A DNA stretch of 64,000 nucleotides from Siphonodentalium dalli (GCA_032622095.1 CP136066.1:173043164-173107163), one strand, 5' to 3'; positions 11,948 to 24,440 are shown, counted from the stretch's first letter. Numbers and translations are program-made. Notes: a model not told the origin generated them from the letters alone.

Positions 11948-13745
11948 CTCCAACCCCGTGTGGGCCCGGGTAGAATAGGCCTATACCGCCCCACTGCGAT
12001 GGGTAAGAATCCTATAATGTTGCACCCTGTTTGTCGTGGGGTGCATCCCGTGATGTGTGCATGCATATGGTGTAGGAGTACTGGTGGTGCTAGGGCGGCC
12101 GTATCATGTGAGGCATCGACCTGTGGATATGGCTTAGGTCATGGCCCACTTTGGTCCTACATATCTTCAAGACGGGTGGTTGAGTTGTCACGGCTCAACC
12201 AATCGGCTAGCCACCCCTTTCCGCATTGTTTCAGATTAATTTTTTTGTTATATGTTGTATTGCTCGTCTGATGTTTGAAGTATTGTTTTGTTTTTCACGT
12301 TCTCTCCTGCTATTTGGTGTTCGTCCTGGTGGTGTTGAATCGTGTATTATTCACGCCTGTCTCACCGTGGGGAGGTACCGGGAAGCTGCTACATGCAGTG
12401 GCTAAACGGGCCACCGCTTCAGCTATGTACCAATCTTTGGCCCGGCTAAAATTCGAAGGGTAGTCCACGGCGGCTGCTGTGCTAGTTGTGTTTTGTTTTT
12501 TACTTTTCGTATGGCAACTCAAATAAAAAACAAATTATTGCTCGTAAGCGTGATGATTCACAAAGTTCGAATGCTGTGGTATTCCCTCAGAACTTGTGAA
12601 AAGACCTTCTATCTTTGGCATTGACAAAACGCTGCATAGCATTGCTGGACAATTGAAATATGTTAAACCAATCAGAACTTGGCCAAATCTCTTGAATGAA
12701 TGTTCAAGGATAGTTCAATCTGGTGGTCTGATGCAATTAACAACTATTGCACAAACACCAGTGTTGGTTTTTCCTCACAAGACATTGCATAGTATCAGAG
12801 CTGTGTTGAAATACCCGCGATATAGCTGATTCTTCGGAATTAGAAATATTGGCGAAGTTTGCACCACATGGAGTTACAGAAGTCCGTAGATTTACAAAGA
12901 CTATTGGTGGACTGAAAGTTCCTCTGAATAGTTATCTTATGATCTTCATCGGTGCGAACATCCGACATTGATGTTTGGGTACACGAAGGTAGATATTAGT
13001 ACATATGTTCCAAATCCATTATCATGTTTTAACTGTCAGGGCTATGGTCATGACCAGGAACAGTGTAAAGGTAAAGAAACCATTTGTGCATGCTGTTGTG
13101 TTGCTGGTCATGATTATAAGGATTGTACAAATCCCCCAAAAAAAATTCCAAATGTCAAAAATTTACAAGCTACAATGGATCGTTCATGTCCCATACGGGA
13201 CTATGTATTCAAGATACAAAGATGTAAGACTGAGAAAAAATTATATATGTATGGATGCTACGAAAATAGATAGGCGTGAGACCATCAATTCCACAGATCA
13301 CATACTCAGCTGCCGTTTCTAGAAATACGTATGTTGATGCCAGCACTTATATAGAGAGTCAAACAAAACTCGTCAGTTTATCACTAGCAATACAAGTTCA
13401 AGAGAATGATGTACTCATATTCCAGAATCTGTATCGCAGGAAATGGATACAGCTACTGCAGTTTTTACCTTTGCTCCGAGACCAACCAAGGAAGTTGGTC
13501 ATATTGTCCAAAACAAAAATTTCCAAAATCTGTCTCAGAAAAACAGGTTGATCTTTGAGTTTGACACGATGATCAAAGAGAAAGAATTTGTTTTCAGAGA
13601 ATCCGAATCCATACACAATACGTGGGGTAAGGGCTGGCCGTCGGGTGAGAGATTACCGTCTGTGTCCGCCACCTTATTGTCAACTTGACGAATTGATAAA
13701 GGCTCGTGCCAACTTTATCATATATTATAGGACATTCTCGGATCG
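11948..13745 (+). mobile_element. Decayed non-LTR retrotransposon: 5' region plus ORF1
   Basis: A GC-richer block (11948-12520, starting GGGCCCGGGTAGAATAGGCC) looks like a LINE 5' leader. It is followed by ORF1 remains. At 12575-12829 the frame reads like the N-terminal region (SELVKRPSIFGIDKTLHSIA). At about 12840-12960, in another frame, it reads FAPHGVTEVRRFTKTIGG. At 12968-13273 there are two CX2CX4HX4C zinc knuckles. Later frames contain an ITYSAAVS segment (about 13285). Several frameshifts and stops separate these parts. No reverse transcriptase or endonuclease motif was found, so ORF2 is missing or unrecognisable. The ORF1 type resembles Jockey/CR1-group gag-like proteins (inference). 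Confidence 0.72.
12968..13273 (+). pseudogene. LINE ORF1 fragment with two CCHC zinc knuckles
   Basis: An open stretch of about 100 codons. It begins in the middle of the original protein (FGYTKVDISTYVPNPLSC), with no methionine start. The first knuckle is CFNCQGYGHDQEQC and the second CACCCVAGHDYKDC; both satisfy CX2CX4HX4C. A downstream segment (DRSCPIRDYVFKIQRCK) matches the end of gag-like nucleic-acid-binding proteins of non-LTR retrotransposons. In the live element this protein would bind the element RNA. Here it is a fossil: the upstream part is in other frames and ORF2 does not follow. Confidence 0.8.
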
Positions 13746-14887
13746 AAGTCGTTGAAAACCCGACCGGAGCTTGCCTCCTCGTCCGTTGTGGATGAAGGAT
13801 ACATTTACTTGAGAACTTGCCATGACGAAGATAGAAAATTAAATATAAATATATATATATATAAATATCTTGTCACCAATATAAAACAGACGTTTATCAC
13901 CTACTTTACATATTTTTATGAATGTGAAGACTAGGTATATAAAGTGTATTTGTTTGCTGACTACATGTCATGCAGTTTTTATATTTCTGTCATTTCTTTG
14001 AGAAAATACAGCAGTGAACTTCATTCTATGTTCACTCGCTGGTTGTTGTTCTATCTGTTTCGATATTCATATGTTTTATGTGTGTCTGCACAATGGTCAG
14101 CTTATTAATTCTACTGACTCAAATCAAGACCTTCACTACCTTCTCGTTTGTAAAAAAACAAAAATGACCAACGCCCGGCGCAGATTGTCACCAATGTCAA
14201 CTGGCCGACGTCCTAATACAATATTGATGAGTGATTCACTCAATGACGACAATGTAACACATCTCGAAAGTTGTGCGAATTTTTTAAGCTTGTAAATCGG
14301 GAAATGACCGAATATATGCTTATATATATATACAATATTCATATACATGTCACAGTGTTATACATATATGTAGCTATGAAGGTTATGTAATGTAATACAA
14401 CAGTTGTCACCCGGAAGTTCACATGCCTATGTACATATTGTATATATGTGTATGTATTATCTGTATGTATTATCTGTATATATTATACCTATGTATGTAT
14501 AGGTTCATGAGAACTAAACTGATTGAAGAACTCTCGTTCAGATTTTGGGCGTTCCTAACTAAACAAACTGATTCCCCAACAATGAAGCCTCGTGTCAGAG
14601 ATATTATACATATCTATCTCTGCTCATACCCAAAATCACATTCTTTCCTCGTCCCTTCTGTTGAATCGCCATATACTGCAAATGGCTCTAATTTCGTGAG
14701 TTAAAATTTTCGTGGTTTATCAATTTACAAATTTATCGTGGTTCGTTAATTCGTGAGGCTGCTACTATTAACTGTCACATCCACAACTTGTATGGGCGTC
14801 GTGATTTGACGCTGCTTTGGCCAAATTATCCAATGGCCAATCTTTTTCGAAAATGGCCAAAATGACAGTGCACTATCAAACAATGTA
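13746..14887. other. Non-coding, no feature recognised
   Basis: AT-rich with TA- and TGTA-rich low-complexity patches (13845-13870, 14430-14500). Only short unsupported frames. Confidence 0.55.
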
Positions 14888-15382
14888 TTAAAGGCACGTG
14901 AGGCCTTAGTTGTCGAAAATATTCATATTTGTTCCAATCACCGTAAACAGAAAAACATTAAAACGCATACAGTTTCGTTTATATATACCATGACCATCGC
15001 GTAAACAGCTTGTTATCATAAAGATTTACTATATTTTACCTAAGCAAGTGCCTGATTGTGTTACAGAAGACAGCACAATGCTGCTGGCTAATCGCACACA
15101 AATGGCATAAACGCTCTTTATTCGTTCCATATCAGGAATTCACCAACAAAGAACGCTCTTTATGTTTGCCATCATAATATAAACAAACACCAGAAAAGTA
15201 ACTTTTTATGCTTTTGTTTACATAACAATGGTCAAATATATGACAATAACATACTGTTTATGCGATATTTCTTATTTGTATACGGACAAAGTCTGTTTGT
15301 TGTTCTTTCTGTTTGTGGCGGTTTTTGACGGGTGGAAATATTTTCACAGGATACCCACCGCCAAGGCCAACCGTACCTTTAA
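14888..15382. mobile_element. TTAA-flanked element A, copy 2
   Basis: Direct-orientation relative of 5197-5697 with the same ends (TTAAAGGCACGTG ... GTACCTTTAA) and the same interior. The main difference is a short deletion near 15297 where copy 1 has CTACATATTGA. No coding capacity. Confidence 0.75.
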
Positions 15383-15759
15383 AGCAGTAATGAGGATTAA
15401 CACTAATCAGTCCTTTGTCTGGCATAAGGATGAGGTGTATATGGTGGGTAGTGTGGTATATTGTCAATTAACAATGGTGGGATTAAAGAAGTCTAGGCAC
15501 GGTATTTGAAGGTGCATGTATAGATATAATTATATAGAATGTTATAGATGTAAAATAAACCAAAAAATATTCCTCAATTGTGAGAGCAGAAAATGAGGAT
15601 TTAATTTGGCCAAAAAAATATATAAATTGGTCAAAAGATGTTTTCTGTCCAGCGTTAACACTGATCATGCATGGGTGCACATAGACGTTGTGTATATCAC
15701 GGCCGCATAATATTGTCCAAAAATGTCAACCGCATGGTGCAATTTAACTCAGTCAAAAT

Positions 15760-18139
15760 TTTATAAATAAATATCTTTCGAGGGGATCTTAATTTCGTGG
15801 TCGAGCACAACAACGAAATCAACGAAAATTGGACCATAACGAAAAATATACTAATGCCCGCGTCTAAAACCTGTACATAATAAGCTGGTGTTCGTCTTTA
15901 ATTTGGTGGCGTTCAATCAATCTCTCAATAATGAAAGCGCATTACCACTCACTTGCAAAATTGCAATGTTGTTAACTGGCGAATACAGATAGTCTCGTAT
16001 GCACACGGTAACTATGCAGATAACGAGAATGTAATGTGCGCCGACAGCAAACGCTGTGAACACCTTCTTAGTAATGAACCACCAGAAAACGTGAGGTTAA
16101 TGTGTTGGTTAATAGGCTAATTTGTTGTTTGCTGCTCGTACTAATATGAATGTTCATTGGTAGATTCTATATTGCTATTCCTGGCAATCTGAAGCATATT
16201 GACCTTTTATTTCCCCAATACACCTACACTGAGAGAAAATTACCCAATAAATCTATTTTGGATCAGTAATCCTTTCATAAACCTGCATTAAGTGGAAAAA
16301 TAATCTGTCGTCGACAAACCACCCACCATACACGAGTCGACAAGTACAAGCCATGTGTAATCAACTCAACGTTAAACTTGTATCGCTGGCAAAATCATTA
16401 TTGGCTCTCGTCTATTGGCATTGGGCTGGACGCAGTCTGGGTGAACGTCGACTCTATATTTGAAATATAACGGAATCCCGAGGACTTGGAAATGAGATAG
16501 CGATGTTATCCGTCAGACCTAATATTCAATGTTGTAATGAATATTTAGGTATGAGTTTACTCAGACTGGGCTGGACGCATGATTTTAGCGGCGAATGCTA
16601 TACGGATCTCATTCTAATTTCCACGACAACTGCCAGCGTAATGCTAATTATATGAACATGCATGCATTGTTGGTCTGACGTGATAAATTAGTACATGCAC
16701 ATGCGATGTGGAAATTCACAATGCATATTCAAAAATCAGTAATCGTTAAATAAAATCATATTTATAACTGAAATTTACAAGGAACATATATATAGGTATC
16801 GATTGTACCCCGATTTCGAACATCAGAAACACCTCAACCATTTAACCCTTTACCCAACAGAAGGGCCCTGTGCCAATGCATTCTCTTATATATGCGAGTC
16901 GACCATAGGTCGCCTCGCATATATAAGAGAATGCATTGGCTTAACACATTTATAAATAAATATCTTTCGAGGGGATCTTAATTTCGTGGTCGAGCACAAC
17001 AACGAAATCAACGAAAATTGGACCATAACGAAAAATATACTAATGCCCGCGTCTAAAACCTGTACATAATAAGCTGGTGTTCGTCTTTAATTTGGTGGCG
17101 TTCAATCAATCTCTCAATAATGAAAGCGCATTACCACTCACTTGCAAAATTGCAATGTTGTTAACTGGCGAATACAGATAGTCTCGTATGCACACGGTAA
17201 CTATGCAGATAACGAGAATGTAATGTGCGCCGACAGCAAACGCTGTGAACACCTTCTTAGTAATGAACCACCAGAAAACGTGAGGTTAATGTGTTGGTTA
17301 ATAGGCTAATTTGTTGTTTGCTGCTCGTACTAATATGAATGTTCATTGGTAGATTCTATATTGCTATTCCTGGCAATCTGAAGCATATTGACCTTTTATT
17401 TCCCCAATACACCTACACTGAGAGAAAATTACCCAATAAATCTATTTTGGATCAGTAATCCTTTCATAAACCTGCATTAAGTGGAAAAATAATCTGTCGT
17501 CGACAAACCACCCACCATACACGAGTCGACAAGTACAAGCCATGTGTAATCAACTCAACGTTAAACTTGTATCGCTGGCAAAATCATTATTGGCTCTCGT
17601 CTATTGGCATTGGGCTGGACGCAGTCTGGGTGAACGTCGACTCTATATTTGAAATATAACGGAATCCCGAGGACTTGGAAATGAGATAGCGATGTTATCC
17701 GTCAGACCTAATATTCAATGTTGTAATGAATATTTAGGTATGAGTTTACTCAGACTGGGCTGGACGCATGATTTTAGCGGCGAATGCTATACGGATCTCA
17801 TTCTAATTTCCACGACAACTGCCAGCGTAATGCTAATTATATGAACATGCATGCATTGTTGGTCTGACGTGATAAATTAGTACATGCACATGCGATGTGG
17901 AAATTCACAATGCATATTCAAAAATCAGTAATCGTTAAATAAAATCATATTTATAACTGAAATTTACAAGGAACATATATATAGGTATCGATTGTACCCC
18001 GATTTCGAACATCAGAAACACCTCAACTATTTAACCCTTTACCCAACAGAAGGGCCCTGTGCCAATGCATTCTCTTATATATGCGAGTCGACCATAGGTC
18101 GCCTCGCATATATAAGAGAATGCATTGGCTTAACACATT
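15760..18139. repeat. Recent 1,189-bp tandem duplication
   Basis: 15760-16950 is repeated at 16949-18139 with an offset of exactly 1,189 bp. By eye I found only one difference (C at about 16839, T at about 18028). The unit carries no recognisable gene. Its right end lies within a TTAA-type transposon hairpin region, so the left-hand copy of that transposon is cut at the junction. Either a very recent duplication or an assembly artefact. Confidence 0.93.
16842..16948. mobile_element. Left half of a piggyBac-like MITE, cut at the duplication junction
   Basis: It starts TTAACCCTTTACCCAACAG and continues through the first long hairpin (about 16873-16940). It then stops at the tandem-duplication junction, where the complete copy at 18031-18419 continues. 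Confidence 0.85.
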
Positions 18140-18419
18140 AAAAATTATAAAATTGTTAAAGAATGTAAGAAAAAATGGTAAAAAGTGTTAAAAAAGATTT
18201 TTTTAGGCCAATGCATTCTCTTATATATGCGAGGCGACCTATGGTCGACTCGCATATATAAGAGAATGCATTGGCACAGGGCATAACTGTAACTATCACA
18301 ATGTGGTCAAGGAGCCGGTTCCAATGATATCCATATTTGTATGGTTCTATTGAGACAGACCGAAGATATTTTGGGCTGTTGAAGCTTTATTTGGCCGGTT
18401 TTGTTGGGTAAAGGGTTAA
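18031..18419. mobile_element. piggyBac-like MITE, complete copy (389 bp)
   Basis: TTAA at both borders, inverted ends CCCTTTACCCAACA / TGTTGGGTAAAGGG, and two long inner hairpins (about 18062-18129 and 18208-18275). The hairpin stem is GCCAATGCATTCTCTTATAT followed by ATGCGAG. TTAA target duplications and CCC-type ends are typical of the piggyBac superfamily. No transposase, so it is non-autonomous. Confidence 0.85.
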
Positions 18420-19690
18420 CAGATGTGCGTAAAATGCACATAATCCCTTTCATTCGTTATAGTTCTAATAACTCCTGCCACAAAATTTAATATCTAGCTG
18501 ATCCATTGCATGAGTTCAAGATCGCAGCTATCCGAAAGCCTGAAGCGAAGGTTTGGAGATTACATACGTGACGTATAGGTTCATGGCCCTGGTATATTCC
18601 TTGTCGGTAGTACATAAATGGTTAAACATGATCAATTTGGAACGGGTTACCAGTCATAGAATTTATTTTCAGCTGGTTTCATTTTTCGCACATACATTGT
18701 AAATAATAGAAACGTTCTTTATATTGACCATATAAGGAATGGGTTTACACGAAACGCTCTTTATTGCCAAATGCTGAAGAACAAACCAGGACAGGTTCAC
18801 CAAAAAACGAAACCCAACTACATAAGTAACTAGAGATGCTAACTAGAGATGCCAACGTGCGCAAAAATGTAATAAACAATAATTTAAAAAATAATTTTAC
18901 TGTATTTTACTTAATATATTTAATTTAATTTAATGTTAGCAAAAAAAGACAATTACCATTTCTCATTTCATCACAGATAAAAGGCAAATTACTATATTAA
19001 TCATTTAAGTAATTAAAACCAATTCCATGTTGCCGAAAGAATGAGACTTTAATACCGATTACATTTTTTTCAGCGGCATATTTTCATTTTCATTTTCCGA
19101 TAGTCAAAGTTGACCAAAGGAGCAATTATAAGAAATAATTAATATTATTTGTGTAAATATTGATAGCAGCCAATATGCAACAATAAATATCAATAATTAA
19201 TCAATAATTAATCAATAACGATCATTTTATGTAATAATAAACTCTTCAAACGGTGTTTGTGTCAACAAATGCGTTTTGTTTTGTGTTACGTGATTCGTCG
19301 TATTTGACCCGGAACTCGGCTGAATGTTAGGCTATTCAGCATATTGCGTCGAATTACGAAATCGCGTTTTGAATGTCTCTCTTTTCCCGCACGATAAAAA
19401 GAGGTCTTCGCACGAACCAAAAATGATAAAACTTCCCAATTATAAGTAAAAATACCCAAATGAAGGAGTCTATGTAGGTCCCGAAGTAGTCTATGGACTC
19501 TTTGATGTAGAGTTCTGATGGGGGAAATGTAGGTCGATCTATTTTTGTCATAACTCTGACGTATTTTGACCTGGGGGAAAAAATCGAAATCGAGGCTCAC
19601 TACGAGCATGCCAGTTTTAAATATAGAAACAGGGAATCCCGACAAATGGAGATATCGGCGACAAACAAATAATCGAAAACAACACATAAA
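18420..19690. other. Non-coding, no gene recognised
   Basis: AT-rich, including a very AT-rich patch at 18860-19240. A - strand frame (19286-19714) has no recognisable domain and overlaps a local duplication, so I do not call it a gene. Confidence 0.5.
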
Positions 19691-19945
19691 ATAAACATAG
19701 CAAAAACGCGGCACAGTGAAAATGTCAGAACGCCACGAGGTTTTACGTCGTTTTTAGTGACGCCATACTGTTGCGCGAGCGTACGTAATAAACATAGCAA
19801 AAACGCGGCACAGTAAAAATGTCAGAACGCCACGAGGTTTTACGTCGTTTTTGGTGACGTCATGGAGTGAAACGGAGTAGGGTGACACCAAGGTACGAAT
19901 CTGTCTGATCGCCATACTGTTGCGCTAGCGCACGTAATTATGTGG
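19691..19945. repeat. Local duplication of about 100 bp
   Basis: The block containing AAACATAGCAAAAACGCGGC and CGCCACGAGGTTTTACGTCG occurs at about 19691-19760 and again at 19791-19860. The segment GCCATACTGTTGCGC also occurs twice (about 19763 and 19912). Together these make an interleaved tandem duplication. Confidence 0.85.
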
Positions 19946-20365
19946 TGTATATATATTAAGTTTGTAAAGGAAGTTGAAACAATCTTCTGAGGAAATTGAT
20001 CCTATTGGAGACGAGACTTTCCTTGGTTTATTCGCGTTCGTATTTCTCCGATCTGATGCGATCCGTCCGGCACAGCATACCTTGGCATTCGTACACAGAA
20101 ACATGGCGTCTCGGTTGATATTTTGATAGGAATTTTACGATGAATAGCTGTTTCTATAAAGGCAGGATTTTATTTATTATTGATGGCGGTCGATTTACGA
20201 GGCAATTCGCGCGTACGCGAAGTAATAACTATCTTCATTAACTGGAGATCGGTGTAAATGCCAGGTAATGTTAATTTGTTAAAGTGCTATTATGTTACAA
20301 CCTGAGTTTATTCCGAGACCGTGTGGTTATCGACGCGCGCCTTCGACGCCCAAAGACTAAAAGTA

Positions 20366-20680
20366 TCAAACTCCAGGCAGAGTTATCTCCCATCGCTTCG
20401 CTGAGATATCACTGCCATAAGGACATTTCGTAAGGATTGCTTACGTGTTCTTAGTTCTTATGTTATAGGATTAAAATTGTCTATGTCTGGTTCAGTCTAT
20501 ATCAATACCGAAAGAATTACCATTATTGAAAACGTTTGGTGGTCAAAATAAGATAATATAGGTGACTAAATATAGCTCGGACGAGGTGTAAAAATAGATG
20601 TATCGGTCCGCAATGTACCATCCTTGTGGCAGTGTTATATCGCAGTGCTAACGTAGAGGGCGCTGCGTGGAGTTTGTAAT
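20366..20680. repeat. Dispersed repeat, related to 25316-25400
   Basis: AAACTCCAGGCAGAGTTATC with GCTGAGATATCACTGC (20367-20413) and CGCAGTGCTAACGTAGAGGG with TGGAGTTT (20631-20672) are the two sides of a short inverted element. A rearranged copy, with both motifs fused, lies at 25316-25400. Confidence 0.65.
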
Positions 20681-21084
20681 TGTAAAAATATATTTAAGAA
20701 ATAAATAGGCCTACGTACTGCGCATCTTCTACTATACATGTACGCCGATGCGCAGTGTAATAATTTATTTTGCAATTCGACTCTATGTTTTGGTCAAAAT
20801 TATAGTGACATACGTTCAACCTGCTATATGTAATAACCCATTTTCTAGCTCTGCGTTAATTGTGTGATTTTCCACCAAACAGTTCTTCTCTCAAAACTGT
20901 AACGTCAAACATGACGTCACTATTGATCGGCGACCCCTTTTCGTTGCCTTTTTGGCAAACAAATTCAGTTGAGGCTTATTTTTGTTCTATCTTAAATAAA
21001 ATTCCGTATTGTATACATTAGGTAGTCATTATAACCAATGAAAGTTTGAGGCGTTGGCAGCATTTAACAGATTATACCACATTT

Positions 21085-21126
21085 TTTTGTGGTACAATTC
21101 AGAATATCGAGAATTGTACCACAAAA
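21085..21126. other. Perfect 16-bp hairpin with a 10-base loop
   Basis: TTTTGTGGTACAATTC (21085-21100) pairs exactly with GAATTGTACCACAAAA (21111-21126). It is not surrounded by a recognised transposon. A structured RNA or a small fold-back remnant are both possible. Confidence 0.6.
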
Positions 21127-22078
21127 TGACGGTCTCCGTGGGAATACATGATACTGACCAATCAGGACGAGCCTTGTATGTAGGTTTAGGCAAGGTCGTA
21201 TTACAAATATATATTGACATGATCAAAACTGGTTCCTGACTCGTGTATCTTGACAATATCAGCAACATCGTTATTATATTTACCGACCATGTATAAAATT
21301 TGCAATTGAATTTTCTGACAGACAGAACAATAAATGTATTTAAATCCAAAATGGTGGTTGGAAATGCAGAAATTGGAGACGCAAATAGGCCTACATGTCA
21401 CCAAATTAAGACCAATTATATAGTCACATCCCACCACTGACGCTGAAGTGGTCACTGTCACCCCAGATTTTTTAAATGTTTAGTTGTGTATCCAGCTTTT
21501 ATAAAATTTACATTTGGATACCCAGCTTATGAAATATCACACATAACGTTATTTAATCAGTGAATGCCGTCCGTTGTATGGTAATTACAATATTTAAATG
21601 CCTGTGACCTATATTATAAATAAATTCATCAGGAAGAACAAGATGACATAATAAAAAGCTACAGATGCGCACTGTTAACAAGGACATAGGATACCATCAA
21701 TATGTTTCCAGTGACTAACTCAATCGTAAATATTGACATTTAAGTTTGTTATAATATTAAATAAAAAAATTCAGCTGAATGTTTGGTTTGCATACTGTAT
21801 ATAATATTCGCAAACATCGATATTGATGGATGTCTAGATTTCTATAGGTATATCGCTGATTATTATATGATTATATGATTATTATCCAAAGCCCCATCCC
21901 CACTCGACCCCACCACACCCGATAACCCAAAAGAACTAATAAGACAATTATACTGAGAGATATATACTCGGAACATGTCACATTCATATATGTCATCATC
22001 TTCGCGTATCGTGCATGCATAACTTATATGTTTAATTCCATTTGTTCTTACTCATATATCTTATTGATGAAAAGAGTA

Positions 22079-22104
22079 ATAAATCTATCTATCTATCTAT
22101 CTAG
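22079..22104. repeat. (ATCT)n microsatellite
   Basis: Five to six tandem tetranucleotide units. Confidence 0.9.
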
Positions 22105-22156
22105 CTGTCCTCGCTAGTGTAGGCACTAATGTAGGGAATATATTTCTTAGGTGTGT

Positions 22157-22441
22157 CCCTTTACCCAACAAAACGGCCAAAACCGGCCAAATAAAGCTTC
22201 AACAGCCTAAAATATCTTCGGTCTGTCTCAATAGAACCATACAAATATGGATAACATTGGAACCGGCTCCTTGACCACATTGTGATAGTTACAGTTATGC
22301 CCTGTGCCAATGCATTCTCTTATATATGCGAGTCGACCATAGGTCGCCTCGCATATATAAGAGAATGCATTGGCCTATGGTCGACTCGCATATATAAGAG
22401 AATGCATTGGCACAGGGCCCTTCTGTTGGGTAAAGGGTTAA
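22157..22441. mobile_element. piggyBac-like MITE, inverted, one hairpin collapsed
   Basis: Same family as 18031-18419 in the opposite orientation, with ends CCCTTTACCCAACA and TGTTGGGTAAAGGGTTAA. The right TTAA is present; the left border reads GTGT. The two-hairpin region has shrunk to left arm, right arm, right arm, with the linker and one arm lost. Confidence 0.85.
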
Positions 22442-22789
22442 TAATGTACTTCACTGTAGGTGAATGTCCCAACTCAAAATTGTATGTTTTTCTCTGACAT
22501 TTGTGAGCGATATCGCAATAAACACCGAATTAAATACCCAGGATAAATTCCATAATTGTCAGCGACGCAAAGCAAAATCGCTCACAAATTCACTTAAATC
22601 GTGAAATTTCGAGTTGGTACCTTCACCTATAGTGAGGTATACATTATTAAGAACAGATAATAACTAAGAAATCAATTCACCGCGTTATTTTTGCGACTTT
22701 ATAAGGTTCCCTGTCAAAACTTCAAAAAGTTCCCAAGGTTTTGTACTGGTGGAATATGATCGTTAGCCAGAGTAGAGATTCATGGCATG

Positions 22790-23225
22790 ATCTAATCAGG
22801 AATCCGAATTCTATTTCTTTGGCTTCGGGGGTAAAACAAATATTCGATTCGAGTCGAAGAACCAACCCATCAAAGATCAGAGTGATAAGATATTTAGAAA
22901 TTTGTTATATCCCGAGATAATGTATGTAATTTTTGGCGGCCTGGCCAATATTCGTCATGGTCTCGGACCAAATTGCGGATGAACTGGATAACTCTAAAAT
23001 AAAGTGGCTTTGGGTGTTAGATATTTGACAATCCGGCCAGATTTCGTTGAACAAAATGTTGATAAATAACACGTTTTGGGCAATTTTATACTCTAGTTGA
23101 CTATGGTTAGCATTATTTTTGGGCAATTAATCGATTCTGATAACTGTCGCGGCATTTCTAAAAATGTTGTTGTTATTGTTGTTGTTCGAATCTGATGATT
23201 TAGGGACCATCGAATCGGATTTATT
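22790..23225. mobile_element. TTAA element B, copy 1 (reverse, worn ends)
   Basis: It shares the interior with 30386-30827, 35504-35952, 37591-38035 and 41112-41581. Landmarks are TTTCTTTGGCTTCGGGG, GAACAAAATGTTGATAAATA and GTTAGCATTATT. The usual TTAAAGGTACTC ends are degraded here. Confidence 0.75.
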
Positions 23226-23959
23226 ATTTTTTGCAAGCTGCAAGACAGAGTTCAGTCCCCTGGCAGCTTGGCTCATGTGGTGCAAATATGGCGACGTGTC
23301 GCTTGAAGGGGTGACGCGCGATACGGAGTTATCATGACATCAAATCAATTTAACTTTAATCTCATTCCGAGTGTTTTCAATGAGGACCGGACTTAAGGAA
23401 TTAAAACAGATTGAAATATGTCGGATGGAAGGACGCGATTCCCCGCGAACAATAGGCGACGACTAATTTCCGAATCGGAGCAGTCTAAATAATGTAACCT
23501 CACTGCGAATGCCTGTCTTTAACTGTAGATGTGGTTTGCTATGATTTGACTGACGAAGACATCTGCGAGTCACCCGCAGAATTGCCAATTCCGCCGAACT
23601 TTCCTGAGTAATAGATATTCTACTGATTGTTATTTCACGGGTTTATCTGTGTCAGTCGTGTGTGCTCTGTTCATCCTGTGACGTGATCGTAACGAATGCC
23701 AATGAAGGGAGGTTATCTAATTCCATCACTATCACTTTTCCTTACTGCGACCATGCTTGCTTTTTTCTGTTTAAAGGCGATGTAGCCTCAAACAATACAA
23801 TTATACTTGGTTTAAACATATTTTATTATATCAACTCGCTAAGTTATTTCTAACTTATCAACGCCCCTCTCCAACAAACAAATGCATGGTATACAACAAG
23901 TGCACCACCATACGTGGCTTAATACGCCCGTCTTTCAATTACTTTCAAAGAAAATTGGC
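23226..23959. other. Non-coding, no feature recognised
   Basis: Mixed-composition sequence. The reading frame at 23662-23853 is short and unsupported. Confidence 0.45.
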
Positions 23960-24440
23960 TGTCAGGTACCAAACCCCAATTCGAATTTGACCTGTACTGC
24001 GAGGCAATAAACTAATACGTGTCCAATAGAATAATCCAAAATATCACCTGGAAAGCAAGAATATGCACAGTTGAAAAGGCCCGGAAAAAATGACAGAACC
24101 AAACCCAAATTCGAAATTGACCTGTATTTTGGTATGACTGAGCCACATACCAATTTAGTTAAGATAAAATAATCCCAACTCAAGTTATCATCCCGAAACA
24201 AACATGTTGACGTAAAAATTGAATTTTCCAAGTCGAAAAAGGCCACAAACTCTGGTAAAAATCATCGGGCCGAACCCAAATTCGAACTTGACCTGTATTT
24301 TGGTATGATTGAGCCACATACCTAGTTAGACAGTTAGTTGTAATGAAACAATCCAAACCCAAGTTATCGTCCTGAAACCAAAATGTTGACGGACAGACAG
24401 ACGTCACGATGGACTGACTGATTACATAATACGGACAGTT
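23960..24440. repeat. Three diverged tandem units
   Basis: The motif CCAAATTCGAA-TTGACCTGTA recurs at about 23970, 24105 and 24275. Each is followed by similar text (TTTTGGTATGA-TGAGCCACATACC, then CAAGTTATC-TCCTGAAAC). The last unit ends in GACGGACAGACAGACG. This is a typical degenerate invertebrate repeat, non-coding. Confidence 0.75.

Noticed and set aside
11960-12271. 103-codon frame at the LINE start
   Set aside because: It falls in the presumed 5' leader of the LINE remnant and does not resemble ORF1 or any known domain.
19286-19714. 142-codon - strand frame
   Set aside because: No recognisable domain; it partly overlaps a locally duplicated segment.
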